A DNA stretch of 64,000 nt, from NCBI GenBank assembly GCA_017441295.1, contig JAFRYA010000004.1, positions 96,770 through 160,769 of the forward strand, read 5' to 3'. Under the pieces are notes generated by a model that was given only the letters and a program-made list of their open reading frames with translations, did no database searches and had not been told where the DNA came from. Of the stretch, positions 9,415 through 18,269 are shown piece after piece (the first letter of the stretch is position 1; each line of letters starts with the position of its first letter). This DNA is from Lachnospiraceae bacterium. GTDB taxonomy: Bacteria; Bacillota; Clostridia; Lachnospirales; Lachnospiraceae. The translations under genes and the position numbers were made by a program.

Positions 9415-9598
9415 AATGCTCCTTTCTTTAATATGACTCGATGATTTTCGGTTTTAACTTTTAGTTTTTGGCTTTCGATCAGAGTTAACAAGTTGCGTAC
9501 AGAATATAGGCATAAACTACAAGTTATTTACATTTTAAGATAAATTCCGCAAGATGTGTACTGGTTAAACATACAAAAGCTGAATTTTTTGGAAAAGT

Positions 9599-9624
9599 AA
9601 GGGGCTGCTTGAGAGCAGCCCCTT
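9599..9624 (-). terminator. Terminator at the end of the maltodextrin operon
   Basis: A stem AAGGGGCTGCT / AGCAGCCCCTT closes a 4-nt loop just after the stop codon of the MalK-like gene. The downstream T-run on the minus strand is moderate (TTACTTTTCC). Confidence 0.78.
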
Positions 9625-9635
9625 TGTCAGTATAA

Positions 9636-10826
9636 TTATTTCTCCAGATTCTCGCCTGTCTCTTTGTTGAACAGATGCATTACATTCTCACCGAATGTGT
9701 AGGCAACTGTCTGGCCCGGCTTGAAGCCTTCAGCATACTCGCCCTTGAAGTCCATGGTCTGAGCGATAATGATAACGTTCTGGCCAAGTGAATTCAGGTG
9801 CAGGTGAACTGAAGAGCCCATCATCTCACTTACGTCAACGGTACCGTGGATCATGTTCTCACCTTCGCCCATCAGAGCGATGTGTTCAGGTCTGACACCG
9901 AGGGTAACATCCTGTGTCTCCACATTGTTCTTAGCCAGGTTAGCACACTTGGTTTCGTCCAGCTTAAATGTCTTGCCGTCGAGCTCAACTGAATATCCGT
10001 TCTCGCCCTTAACCAGTTTAGCATCAAAGTAGTTCATCTGAGGAACTCCGATGAATCCTGATACGAACAGGTTTGCAGGATGATTGAATACTTCCTGAGG
10101 TGTGCCGATCTGCTGAACAACGCCGTCCTTCATGATAACGATTCTGTCGCCCAGTGTCATAGCTTCGGTCTGGTCGTGTGTTACATAGATGAATGTGGTG
10201 TCGATCCTCTGACGGAGCTTAATGATCTCAGCTCTCATCTGGTTTCTTAATTTAGCATCCAGGTTGGACAGAGGCTCGTCCATCAGCAGAACCTTCGGCT
10301 CACGAACGATGGCACGTCCGATAGCAACACGCTGTCTCTGGCCGCCTGACAGAGCCTTTGGCTTTCTATCCAGATACTCTGTGATGCCCAGGATCTCAGC
10401 TGCCTCGTTAACCTTCCTGTCTATTTCTTCCTTTGGAACTTTCTTCAGTTTCAGAGGGAATGCCATGTTCTCTCTGACTGTCATGTGCGGGTACAGAGCA
10501 TAGCTCTGGAAAACCATGGCGATATCTCTGTCCTTTGGAGCAACGTCGTTTACCAGCTTGCCGTCAATGGTCAGCTCGCCGTCTGAGATTTCCTCAAGGC
10601 CTGCAACCATACGCAGTGTGGTGGACTTGCCGCATCCGGACGGACCAACGAGTACGATGAACTCACGGTCTTTGATCTCCAGGTTGAAATCGTCAACTGC
10701 GATTACACCCTTATCAGTTAATTTCAGATTGCCTACATTTGTATTCTCGCCCTTTTTCTTTTTACGTTTCTGAGCGTCAGAATGTGGGTAAATCTTCTGT
10801 ATATGTTTAAGTACAACTTCTGCCAT
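9636..10826 (-). CDS. Sugar ABC transporter ATPase (MalK/UgpC/MsmX type)
   Basis: The ATP-hydrolysing subunit for the importer encoded upstream, on the inner face of the membrane. It has Walker A GPSGCGKST, Q-loop MVFQSYALYPHMTV, signature LSGGQRQRVAIGRA, Walker B VLLMDEPLSNLDAKLR and the H-loop THDQTEAMTLGD. The C-terminal 130 residues form the TOBE/OB-type regulatory domain of the MalK group. I set the start at ATG 10826 (396 residues), because AAGGAG stands at the right spacing and the MalQ stop is only 2 bases upstream; the frame is open further back, but only inside malQ. An insertion rich in Lys (KKKKGENTNVGNLKLTDKG) between residues 20 and 45, before Walker A, is unusual for the family. 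Confidence 0.93.
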   Translation of the reverse strand: MAEVVLKHIQKIYPHSDAQKRKKKKGENTNVGNLKLTDKGVIAVDDFNLEIKDREFIVLVGPSGCGKSTTLRMVAGLEEISDGELTIDGKLVNDVAPKDRDIAMVFQSYALYPHMTVRENMAFPLKLKKVPKEEIDRKVNEAAEILGITEYLDRKPKALSGGQRQRVAIGRAIVREPKVLLMDEPLSNLDAKLRNQMRAEIIKLRQRIDTTFIYVTHDQTEAMTLGDRIVIMKDGVVQQIGTPQEVFNHPANLFVSGFIGVPQMNYFDAKLVKGENGYSVELDGKTFKLDETKCANLAKNNVETQDVTLGVRPEHIALMGEGENMIHGTVDVSEMMGSSVHLHLNSLGQNVIIIAQTMDFKGEYAEGFKPGQTVAYTFGENVMHLFNKETGENLEK

Positions 10827-10828
10827 AT

Positions 10829-12307
10829 TTAACTCCTTCCATACAACACAGTCATTGCTGCAATTTTCTCTGCCAGTTCCCGGTCTGCCTTGCCCGGTTC
10901 CATTCGCCACTGCCAGTTGCCCTGAGCAGTGCCCGGTGTGTTCATGCGGGCCTCGCTACCGAGCTCCAGATAATCCTGAAGCTGAGCGATGAACAGGTCT
11001 GCTACTGAACTCATGCCTCCGCGGATGATTCCGTATGTGAATCCTTCTTCGTCATTCAGTCCGAAGTACTTAACGCATTTCTCAACGATCTCCGGATCTG
11101 CACCGGCCTTCCAGCCCATCAGCGTTTCATTATCGTGTGTGCCTGTATAACATATGCAGTTATTTACATATTTATGCGGGCAGAACGCGTCATACTCGGG
11201 ATCATCGAACGCGAACTCCAGGACCTTCATTCCAGGTAAGCCGGAATCCTTGAGCATCTGTACGACTTCCTCTGACGGATATCCCAGGTCCTCTGCAATG
11301 AAGCGGGTATCGTGGAACCAGTTGGTTAAGGTTTTTACCAGTTCAATGCCCGGACCTTTGACCCAACGGCCATCCTTGGCTGTATCGCTTCCGTAAGGAA
11401 CTGCCCAAAAGCTCTCGAAGCCTCTGAAGTGATCGATCCTGATCACATCGTAGAGCTTGGCCGCTCCGGCAATCCTGTTGATCCACCAGCCGTATCCGTC
11501 AGCCTTCATCTGATCGTAATCGTACAACGGATTACCCCAGAGCTGACCGTCTTCGGTGAAATTGTCAGGCGGTACTCCGGCGACCTCTACAGGCACGTTC
11601 TTCTCATCCAGAAGGAAGCTGGACGGCGCTGACCATACATCTGCCGAATCCAAAGGCACATAGATTGGAATGTCACCGATGATGCCGATGCCCTTTTCAT
11701 GTGCATATTCCTTCAGCGCGTCCCACTGATTGAAGAACAGATACTGTATGTACTCCTGCACCTCGATCTCATGCGCGAGCTGCTCTGAATATTTCTCCAG
11801 CGCTTCTGCCTTCCTGTAACGGACATCCTCATCCGGCCACTCCAGCCAGGCCTTCATGCCGAAATGTTTCTTGATCGCTGTGTACAGAGCATAATCAGCA
11901 ACACCTTTGTTTTCGCTTATGAACTTGTCAAACTGCTCTCTGTCCTTAGCCAGTCCCCGCTCAGCTGCTTTAGCCAGCAGAGGGAGTCTGTTCTCATAGA
12001 GTTTGCCGTAATCCACCTTTGTCGGGTCATCGCCCCAGTCAAGTGTGGTTACTTCATTTTCGCTTAAGAGTCCGTCCTCGATCAGCATGTCCAGATCAAT
12101 ATAGTACGGGCTGCCGGCGAATGATGAGAAGCTCTGGTAAGGTGAGTCTCCGTAGCCTGTTGGTCCTAACGGCAGTATCTGCCACCATGACTGTTTGCTT
12201 TCAGATAAAAAATCTATAAAATTGTATGCCTCCCTGCCAAAGGTTCCTATACCGTACTTTGACGGCAGAGAGGATATTGCCATTAATATTCCACTGCTTC
12301 GTTTCAT
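10829..12307 (-). CDS. malQ: 4-alpha-glucanotransferase (amylomaltase, GH77)
   Basis: It transfers alpha-1,4-glucan segments between maltodextrins and releases glucose, acting in the cytoplasm on imported oligosaccharides. The 492 residues show the GH77 pattern: N-terminal SGILMAISSLPSKYGIGTFG, then LPLGPTGYGDSPYQSFSSFAGSPYYID, the nucleophile region IRIDHFRGFESFWAVP and the acid/base region FIAEDLGYPSEEV, and the late motif YTGTHDNETLMGW. All key acidic residues of the family appear present. It lies between the permease genes and the ATPase gene, 8 bases from the MalG-like stop and 2 bases from the ATPase start, so one transcript is very likely. Confidence 0.97.
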   Translation of the reverse strand: MKRSSGILMAISSLPSKYGIGTFGREAYNFIDFLSESKQSWWQILPLGPTGYGDSPYQSFSSFAGSPYYIDLDMLIEDGLLSENEVTTLDWGDDPTKVDYGKLYENRLPLLAKAAERGLAKDREQFDKFISENKGVADYALYTAIKKHFGMKAWLEWPDEDVRYRKAEALEKYSEQLAHEIEVQEYIQYLFFNQWDALKEYAHEKGIGIIGDIPIYVPLDSADVWSAPSSFLLDEKNVPVEVAGVPPDNFTEDGQLWGNPLYDYDQMKADGYGWWINRIAGAAKLYDVIRIDHFRGFESFWAVPYGSDTAKDGRWVKGPGIELVKTLTNWFHDTRFIAEDLGYPSEEVVQMLKDSGLPGMKVLEFAFDDPEYDAFCPHKYVNNCICYTGTHDNETLMGWKAGADPEIVEKCVKYFGLNDEEGFTYGIIRGGMSSVADLFIAQLQDYLELGSEARMNTPGTAQGNWQWRMEPGKADRELAEKIAAMTVLYGRS

Positions 12308-12314
12308 ATCCGTA

Positions 12315-13175
12315 TCATCCCTTTACAGCGCCTGCAGCAACACCCTTGATGATGTACTTCTGGCAGATCAGATAGAAGATGATAACAGGAATGATGCTCA
12401 GAAGGATCAGTGCCATTGTGGCTCCCAGGTCAACTGTACCGTAGCTGCCCTTCAGATACTGGATGTGGATTGGAATGGTACGGTATTTGTTGATATCGAG
12501 AACCAGGTATGGCAGAAGGTAATCGTTCCATACCCACATAATCTCGAGGATACCTACTGAAATCATTGTCGGCCTCAGCATTGGGAATACAACTGAGAAG
12601 TATGTTCTGATCGGACCACAGCCATCAATCGATGCCGCCTCTTCAATCTCCAGCGGTATCGATTTGACGAATCCGACGAACATGAATATGGCAAGTCCGG
12701 CGCCAAATCCCAGATATACTACCGGTATGGTCCATGGTGTGTTCAGTTTCAGTGTGTCTGCTGTCTTGGACAGTGTGAACATAACCATCTGGAAAGGAAC
12801 TACCATAGAAAATACGCACAGGTAGTAAACAATCTTGCAGAATGTAGAATTAACACGTGCGATATACCATGCCGCCATTGATGTGAACAGCAGGATAAGG
12901 ATCGTGGATACTATTGTAATAAATACACTGAATAAGACACTCTTCCAGAAAGGATAATTTCCGAATGTCATGCCTTTTACAAAGTTTGATACGCCTGCCC
13001 AGCTCTCAGCATTTGGCAGAGCGAATGTATCGGTCTTGACGAATGAATTCTGTTTGAATGAGTTGATCAAAACCGACAGTACCGGCAGCACGTAAATAAT
13101 ACAGATGACTGACAGTATAACTGTAAGAGTGGTTTTGCGGCGTTTTTCCGCAGCAAGAGTCTGTTGCTTATTCAT
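12315..13175 (-). CDS. Sugar ABC transporter permease (MalG-like)
   Basis: One of the two membrane subunits of the importer. It has 286 residues with six predicted membrane helices and the cytoplasmic EAA loop (IPLEIEEAASIDGCGPIRTYFSVVFPMLRP) that docks on the ATPase. The C-terminus is that of the MalG type (QKYIIKGVAAGAVKG). Its ATG shares one base with the stop codon of the MalF-like gene (TAATG), so translation is coupled. Confidence 0.94.
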   Translation of the reverse strand: MNKQQTLAAEKRRKTTLTVILSVICIIYVLPVLSVLINSFKQNSFVKTDTFALPNAESWAGVSNFVKGMTFGNYPFWKSVLFSVFITIVSTILILLFTSMAAWYIARVNSTFCKIVYYLCVFSMVVPFQMVMFTLSKTADTLKLNTPWTIPVVYLGFGAGLAIFMFVGFVKSIPLEIEEAASIDGCGPIRTYFSVVFPMLRPTMISVGILEIMWVWNDYLLPYLVLDINKYRTIPIHIQYLKGSYGTVDLGATMALILLSIIPVIIFYLICQKYIIKGVAAGAVKG

Positions 13176-14080
13176 TACTGCTGCACCTCCTTCTTACGTG
13201 TTACGGCCAGCTGTATCAGTCCGAGTGCTGCAACCAGGATGAAGAACAGAACTGCCTTGGCCTGTGCTGTACCGTGAGCAGCTGAGTTCGAGCCGTAGAA
13301 TGTGTTGTAAATATTCAGGGCTAACATTTCAGTTGTTTTGATAACTGAACCGTCTGCCTGAATCAGGAACGGCTGACCTGCTGTAAGAGCGAGGTTCTGG
13401 TCGAACAGCTTGAATCCGTTAGTCAGTGACAGGAATGTACAGATCGTGATGGATGGCATTACGTTCGGGATAGTAACCTTGAACAGTGTCTGCCATCTGC
13501 TTGCGCCGTCGATCTTGGCTGCCTCGAGCATGTCCTCAGGAACAGCCTGCAGTCCCGCGATATAGATGATCATCATGTATCCTATCTGCTGCCAGCGGAT
13601 AAGAATGATCAGTCCCCAGAAGCCCCATGTGCTGTTCTGAAGGATTGATGTGCCGAAATGTGACAGGATTCCGTCAAATATCATTGACCATATGTAACCA
13701 AGAACGATACCGCCGATCAGGTTCGGCATGAAGAATACCGTTCTGAATAAATTACTTCCTTTGATGCCCTGCGTCAGTGCGTAAGCAACTGCGAAGGCCA
13801 GAACATTGATCAGGATCAGGCTGACTACAGCGAACAGCGCGGTATATCCAAATGAATGCATAAAACTGCTGTCCAGAAATGCCTTCAGGTAGTTGCCAAA
13901 TCCTGTGAATTGTGCGTCAGATACCAATCTGAATTCGCAGAATGAAAGATAAATACCCTGTATAAATGGCCAAACAAAGCCGATTATAAAAGCGGCAAGT
14001 ACCGGCCCCATAAAGAGCCAGGACCATCTTCTGATAGGGGTACGGAAGAAATAGGCTATGCCTGATTTCTTTTTAGTCAT
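13175..14080 (-). CDS. Sugar ABC transporter permease (MalF-like)
   Basis: The partner membrane subunit, 301 residues with six predicted helices and the EAA loop (VPEDMLEAAKIDGASRWQTLFKVTIPNVMP). It lacks the long periplasmic insertion of enterobacterial MalF, as is normal in Gram-positive bacteria. It overlaps the MalG-like gene by one base and follows the binding-protein gene after a 102-base gap that contains a hairpin. Confidence 0.94.
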   Translation of the reverse strand: MTKKKSGIAYFFRTPIRRWSWLFMGPVLAAFIIGFVWPFIQGIYLSFCEFRLVSDAQFTGFGNYLKAFLDSSFMHSFGYTALFAVVSLILINVLAFAVAYALTQGIKGSNLFRTVFFMPNLIGGIVLGYIWSMIFDGILSHFGTSILQNSTWGFWGLIILIRWQQIGYMMIIYIAGLQAVPEDMLEAAKIDGASRWQTLFKVTIPNVMPSITICTFLSLTNGFKLFDQNLALTAGQPFLIQADGSVIKTTEMLALNIYNTFYGSNSAAHGTAQAKAVLFFILVAALGLIQLAVTRKKEVQQ

Positions 14081-14120
14081 TAATACTCCCCTCCTTTAGT
14101 GAACCATTTAATAAACTAAA

Positions 14121-14154
14121 TTGCGGGGACAGGCAATATTGCCTGCCCCCGCAT
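14121..14154 (-). terminator. Intercistronic hairpin between binding-protein and permease genes
   Basis: An almost perfect inverted repeat (GCGGGG-a-CAGGCAAT / ATTGCCTG-c-CCCCGC) lies between the binding-protein and MalF-like genes, with no strong T-run. Such hairpins often cause partial termination or protect upstream mRNA, which would give more binding protein than permease. That role is inferred. Confidence 0.7.
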
Positions 14155-14182
14155 GAAACAAACCAAAAATATTAACTAAAAA

Positions 14183-15523
14183 TTAGTTAGCATTTGCTTT
14201 CTGATACTGTACTGCCCAGCCCTGGATAGCTGCGGTCTCAACCAGTGCCCAGTTAGCATCTGACTGATCTGCGCAGTATGCGTTAAGAGCTGAAACTAAT
14301 GCTGCACGGTAATCGTCTACGTTTGGCTGATAGTTTGTTGCCCAATCCATTACGTAGCAGCCTTCATCAGTATATCTTGCTGCATCATTCAGGAATCCGT
14401 TTGTTGAAGCAGGAGCGTTCTTGTATGGAAGGATGCCCAGCTGTTCAACCATGAGTGCAGATGCCTCAGGATCAGATACCAGCCATACCATGAAGTCGAT
14501 GGTAGCCTGCTGATCTTCCGGTGAAGCCTTAGCATTTACAGCCCAGCAGTTCTCAGTACCGCAGTTAAGGCCAGCCTTCTCCTCGCCTTCAACACCGCAG
14601 TAGTAAGGAATCATTGTAGCACGTGGAACAGCTTCTGAAACTGCTGCGTACTCCCATGAACCATTTACAAAGAATGCTGCCTTGCCCTCTTTGAATTCAG
14701 CCTCAGCATCATGTCCGCCTGTAGCAAGATCCTTAGGATCTGTCAGAGAGTTGTTGATGCAAAGATCGAAGAGGTTCTTGTAGTTCTTCATGAATTCGCC
14801 TGTAAGCTCTGGAGGGCACTCTGTCCAAACACTGCCTGCAGCACGCTCTTCATAAACGTACTCAAGGTTGATCATATGACCTGTGAATCTCCAGCTTGAT
14901 GAGCCGTCCATGTCAGATGATGAGAATGCATCGAATCCGAGCTCAGCTGCACGAGCGTGGATATCTTCAGCAACAGCCTTAAGGCCTTCGAAGTTCTTGA
15001 TCTCGTCCATTGTGTGTCCAGCTGCCTCAATGAGGTCTGGGTTTACGATGATGCCGTAGCACTCATAGCAATAACCGATTGAGCAGAGCTTGCCTGTCTC
15101 GTCATACAGGTTGTAAGCATCTGTGGTAAGCTCATTTGCGATAGCTGTGCCTGTCAGATCAAGAGCATAGTCTTTCCAGTCTTTAACGCCTGCCTGGTTA
15201 CCAATGATAAACAGTGTAGGTGCTTCTGACTTGTCCATCTCTGATGTAAGAGTCTGGCTGTATGTTCCTGAAGCTGCTGTAACAACCTGAACATTAACGC
15301 CAGTTTTCTCTGTGTACATAGTAGCGAGTTTCTGAGCAGTTTCATCGAGCTCAGGTTTGAAGTTTAACCAATAAACTCTGCCTGTAGCTGCCTGGCCTTC
15401 GCCACCGCCTTCCTGGCCGCCGCCACCCTGGCCGCCGCCCTGGCCGCCGCCGTTACCGCTGCAGCCTGCAAGTAAACCGATCACTAAAATTGCACCAAGT
15501 ACAAATGCAATGATCTTTTTCAT
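14183..15523 (-). CDS. Maltodextrin-type ABC transporter substrate-binding lipoprotein
   Basis: The extracellular sugar-capturing subunit, held to the membrane by a lipid. A lipobox (LLAGC, Cys about 21) ends the signal peptide. It is followed by a very Gly-rich linker of about 25 residues before the folded family-1 binding domain. The family signature is visible around FKEGKAAFFVNGSWEYAAV. Length 446 fits. The ATG at 15523 has a good AGGAGG site. The binding protein is encoded first after the regulator, and the permease, MalQ and ATPase genes follow. MalQ in the operon makes maltodextrins the best guess for substrate. Confidence 0.92.
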   Translation of the reverse strand: MKKIIAFVLGAILVIGLLAGCSGNGGGQGGGQGGGGQEGGGEGQAATGRVYWLNFKPELDETAQKLATMYTEKTGVNVQVVTAASGTYSQTLTSEMDKSEAPTLFIIGNQAGVKDWKDYALDLTGTAIANELTTDAYNLYDETGKLCSIGYCYECYGIIVNPDLIEAAGHTMDEIKNFEGLKAVAEDIHARAAELGFDAFSSSDMDGSSSWRFTGHMINLEYVYEERAAGSVWTECPPELTGEFMKNYKNLFDLCINNSLTDPKDLATGGHDAEAEFKEGKAAFFVNGSWEYAAVSEAVPRATMIPYYCGVEGEEKAGLNCGTENCWAVNAKASPEDQQATIDFMVWLVSDPEASALMVEQLGILPYKNAPASTNGFLNDAARYTDEGCYVMDWATNYQPNVDDYRAALVSALNAYCADQSDANWALVETAAIQGWAVQYQKANAN

Positions 15524-15591
15524 TTTTTGTTTCCTCCTTGTTCTAGAACATCTTCCGGTTTTACCGGAAATATTTATTTAAGCCTATGGCA

Positions 15592-16608
15592 TTAAATACT
15601 AACTACAGTTACCGATTCTCCCTTTCTAAGGGTGGTCTTTAAGACCTTTTGCTGATGTTTTGCTTTGCCTTCTATTACATTAAGAAGGGTCTGCACGGCT
15701 TCCTCCCCCAGCTTCTCACTGGGTTGTACCAGAGTGGTGAGTGTCGGTATGGAATACAGTGACATGGTCAAGCCGTCAAATCCGATTACCGAGCATTCAT
15801 CAGGAACCTTCCTGCCCAGATCGTTCGCTGCCTTAAGCACAGGCATCGCCAAAGAATCAGCCGTAACAAATACTGCAGTGAAATCATCTCTGCGGGCAAA
15901 CAGCCTCTTCGCAGCCCTGTAAGCAGCTTCCATGCTGTACACTCCGGTTTCCTCGACCAGTCCGTCATCGTAATCGATGCCTGCCTCTTTAAGCGCGTCA
16001 CAGTATCCCAGGAATCTGAGCTGTCCGACAGATTCGTCCTCCCTGTCATTCAGCAGGATGGCAATCCGCCTGTGGCCCTGCTCGATCAGATACCTGACAG
16101 CTCTGATTGCTTCAGCCCTGTCGTCCACGCAAACTGACGAATAGCTGTCACTGTCGAGGTCACCAAATTCATTTGTAAATGTGCAGCACACAAACGGAAT
16201 ATCAATGGCCGCCACCTCGGAAGCTGTGTAATTGAAGCATCCTCCGAGAAAGACTAAACCTTTGAGCCGTTTCGACCTGGAAAGGCTCGCGCCTGCTTCC
16301 AATTCATCTGCATCTGAGGGAATCTGGCTGATGATCATCGTATAACCTGCAGCCTCGATAGCCTCTTCAATGGAATGAATAAGATTTACAAAGAAAGGAT
16401 TCTCCGCGCCCCTGACAACAACTCCGATGTTATCTGATGAATTCCTGCCAAGATCCTGAGCGCTGATATTGGGCACATAATGCAACTCACGTACAGCTGA
16501 AAGAACCTTGTTTCTGACCTTAGCGCTGACATCCGGGTGGTTATTGAGAACGCGTGAAACCGTGCTAACGGAAACTCCGCAATAATCAGCCACATCCCTG
16601 ATGGTCAT
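15592..16608 (-). CDS. LacI family transcriptional regulator
   Basis: A 338-residue repressor-type protein. Residues 1-50 hold the helix-turn-helix and hinge helix (MTIRDVADYCGVSVSTVSRVLN, later YVPNISAQDLGRN); the rest is the periplasmic-binding-protein-like core that senses a sugar. It is encoded directly upstream of the maltodextrin operon on the same strand, 68 bases from the binding-protein gene, and two overlapping LacI-type palindromes lie 34 bases before its start (16642-16665). It probably represses itself and the operon in the absence of the sugar. No strong terminator separates it from the operon; a small hairpin TTCCGGT/ACCGGAA at 15553-15569 lacks a T-run. Confidence 0.94.
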   Translation of the reverse strand: MTIRDVADYCGVSVSTVSRVLNNHPDVSAKVRNKVLSAVRELHYVPNISAQDLGRNSSDNIGVVVRGAENPFFVNLIHSIEEAIEAAGYTMIISQIPSDADELEAGASLSRSKRLKGLVFLGGCFNYTASEVAAIDIPFVCCTFTNEFGDLDSDSYSSVCVDDRAEAIRAVRYLIEQGHRRIAILLNDREDESVGQLRFLGYCDALKEAGIDYDDGLVEETGVYSMEAAYRAAKRLFARRDDFTAVFVTADSLAMPVLKAANDLGRKVPDECSVIGFDGLTMSLYSIPTLTTLVQPSEKLGEEAVQTLLNVIEGKAKHQQKVLKTTLRKGESVTVVSI

Positions 16609-16641
16609 TGGCAGTCACCTTTCTTTCACTTATATTAATTG

Positions 16642-16665
16642 GAAACGTTTCTGGAAACGTTTCCA
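16642..16665. promoter_or_regulatory. Double LacI-type operator upstream of the regulator
   Basis: Two palindromes stand 12 bases apart: GAAACGTTTC at 16642-16651 and the 14-bp perfect TGGAAACGTTTCCA at 16652-16665. Both have the central CG of LacI/GalR family sites. A wider symmetry, TATATTAA ... TTAATATA, surrounds them. Confidence 0.85.
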
Positions 16666-17022
16666 GTTAATATAATTATGGCACTCGCCCCCTAAAAGTC
16701 AATATTTTTTTGTTGACTTTCTATGTAATTTGGCGATTTGCATTATTATTTTTGTAGATTATTCACATATTCTTGATGTGCGCACTTTTTTTTCGTTTGT
16801 GTGTCAAAAAAACAAATTTTTATCGTTTGCATGCACGCTTTTTACACTTGTGTGTCAAAAATGCTGTCTAAATCACTTAAAACAAGATGATATATAGGAT
16901 AATCAGGCCATTTTTAATAGTTTTATAAGTAAAAAGTCCTGCCCATTTTCAAAAACTGACACACAACCGCAAAAAATGTGCTATCTTACATACAGTACTT
17001 TATTTAAGAAAGGGAAATTGTC
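16666..17022. promoter_or_regulatory. AT-rich intergenic region with three TTGTGTGTCA motifs
   Basis: No gene is visible in this stretch. It holds three exact copies of a 10-mer: TTGTGTGTCA at 16797-16806 and 16848-16857 (51 bases apart), and the inverted form TGACACACAA at 16957-16966. The first two lie in longer degenerate direct repeats that share a GCAC-T-rich upstream part. The last copy ends 57 bases before the start of the 98-residue protein gene, so these may be regulator sites for it. A promoter was not assigned. Confidence 0.5.
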
Positions 17023-17319
17023 ATGAGCAAAGAAGAATGGAAAAGCACGGGTAAGGAATTGGGCGGCGCATTCAAGGGTCTGGCCAAGTCTCTGGTCCGC
17101 TCCGCCAAGCAGGGCGTAGAAGATGCCGAAGAATGGGCAAAGAGTGATGAGAATGCTCCGAAAGAGCCAAAGCCTGAAGAGAGTACCGTCTTCAATGACG
17201 GCACTTGGAGAGAAACAGGCAAGTCACTGGGACATGCCTTCACCAATCTTGGCAAGACGTTGGTAAAGACCGGTGAAGAAGTGGTCGAAGATCTGGAGAA
17301 CGACAAAAAAGATGAATAA
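17023..17319 (+). CDS. Small charged protein with internal duplication
   Basis: A 98-residue protein of unknown function. The ATG at 17023 is preceded by AAAGGGAA. It consists of two related helical units: residues about 5-39 (WKSTGKELGGAFKGLAKSL...) and about 62-94 (WRETGKSLGHAFTNLGKTL...). Both share the pattern W-x-x-T-G-K-x-L-G-x-A-F-x-x-L-x-K-x-L-V and end in an acidic VED tail. Each unit could make an amphipathic helix, so membrane or protein association is possible. There is no signal peptide. It is transcribed alone and ends at a strong terminator. Confidence 0.75.
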   Translation: MSKEEWKSTGKELGGAFKGLAKSLVRSAKQGVEDAEEWAKSDENAPKEPKPEESTVFNDGTWRETGKSLGHAFTNLGKTLVKTGEEVVEDLENDKKDE

Positions 17320-17320
17320 A

Positions 17321-17348
17321 AAAGCCGGAGGGTTTTCCCTCCGGCTTT
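17321..17348. terminator. Bidirectional terminator
   Basis: A 12-bp stem AAAGCCGGAGGG / CCCTCCGGCTTT with a TTTT loop lies between the 98-residue protein gene and the convergent gene ending at 17352. Confidence 0.88.
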
Positions 17349-17351
17349 TAT

Positions 17352-18269
17352 CTATCTTAAATATTCTGACAGCCGCGCTGCGTGATTCGCGCTGTGTATC
17401 AGCCTTCCGTCTGATCTGCCTCTTAAGAATCTGACGCAAGGCGCCTGGTCAACAGACATCCTGTACAATGGCTTATCCGCCAGCTGTCCGTCTGTAAGGT
17501 AAATGATCTCACGATGCGTGCCTGCTGCTTCCATGGCCTCTTCAAGCTGTGCCAGGAAGACCTCCTGCGACTCATCAAATTTGTACAGATATGTGGCTGC
17601 GTCTTCTCCCGTGAAAAGCTCCACGGCACATACTCCTCTGCCGAACGCTGCGTTCCAATACTGTTCCGGCTGTCCTGTGCGGAACAGCCCTTTGCATGTA
17701 AACGGCTCATTCAGTGGAGTCTTGGCAATAGCAGACATACGCTCTTTCTTTGTTTTTTCGCAGGCTGCGGCTACACGTTCAGCGAAGGGCTTGGTATCAT
17801 ACCCCATCTTACCCACAACATACTCAATGCCTGAACGCATCAGAATGTGCAGGAAATAACCGTCCAGCCAAATGCGTTCCGCATAACAGAGTGGTATCCT
17901 CACTGCGTTCTTTGTCTGCGGCAGGATGCATACTGCATCCGGATAGAGGGCTATCCAGCCTCTGCCCGCCTCTTCGGGCATGGAGTATTCGCCTTCACAT
18001 AGCATTATCTGCTGTTCATCCACAAAGAGTGACGCAAGGCTTCTTTTCCCATAGCAGTCCATGATTTCTTCCCAGAAGCCATCATAAGAAAAACCCAGCA
18101 TGGAGACTTCTGCAGTCTCACCTGAGATCAGTTCTATTATCACGCGGTGATTGATAGGCTTTAGTGAAGCAAAATCCGCATAGTCAATGAAGCGAGAACC
18201 TATGAAAAGGCCCTCGCTTTCAATTGATAATTGTGTTTCGGCACCTAAAGCTCGTCCTGTGTATTTCAT
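17352..18269 (-). CDS. Protein of unknown function
   Basis: I do not recognise this 305-residue protein. It has no signal peptide and no membrane segment. The N-terminal part is rich in beta strands (KYTGRALGAETQLSIESEGL...), possibly a PH-like fold, and a helical segment lies near residues 155-185. I chose ATG 18269 because it overlaps the stop of the upstream zinc-ribbon gene as TAATG; a GTG at 18287 is the alternative start and would add six residues. Tight coupling suggests both proteins work together. Confidence 0.7.
   Translation of the reverse strand: MKYTGRALGAETQLSIESEGLFIGSRFIDYADFASLKPINHRVIIELISGETAEVSMLGFSYDGFWEEIMDCYGKRSLASLFVDEQQIMLCEGEYSMPEEAGRGWIALYPDAVCILPQTKNAVRIPLCYAERIWLDGYFLHILMRSGIEYVVGKMGYDTKPFAERVAAACEKTKKERMSAIAKTPLNEPFTCKGLFRTGQPEQYWNAAFGRGVCAVELFTGEDAATYLYKFDESQEVFLAQLEEAMEAAGTHREIIYLTDGQLADKPLYRMSVDQAPCVRFLRGRSDGRLIHSANHAARLSEYLR

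Noticed and set aside
15539..15550. Palindrome TGTTCTAGAACA just upstream of the binding-protein ribosome site
   Set aside because: It does not resemble the LacI-type operators at 16642-16665, and a single 12-base palindrome is weak evidence for a site.
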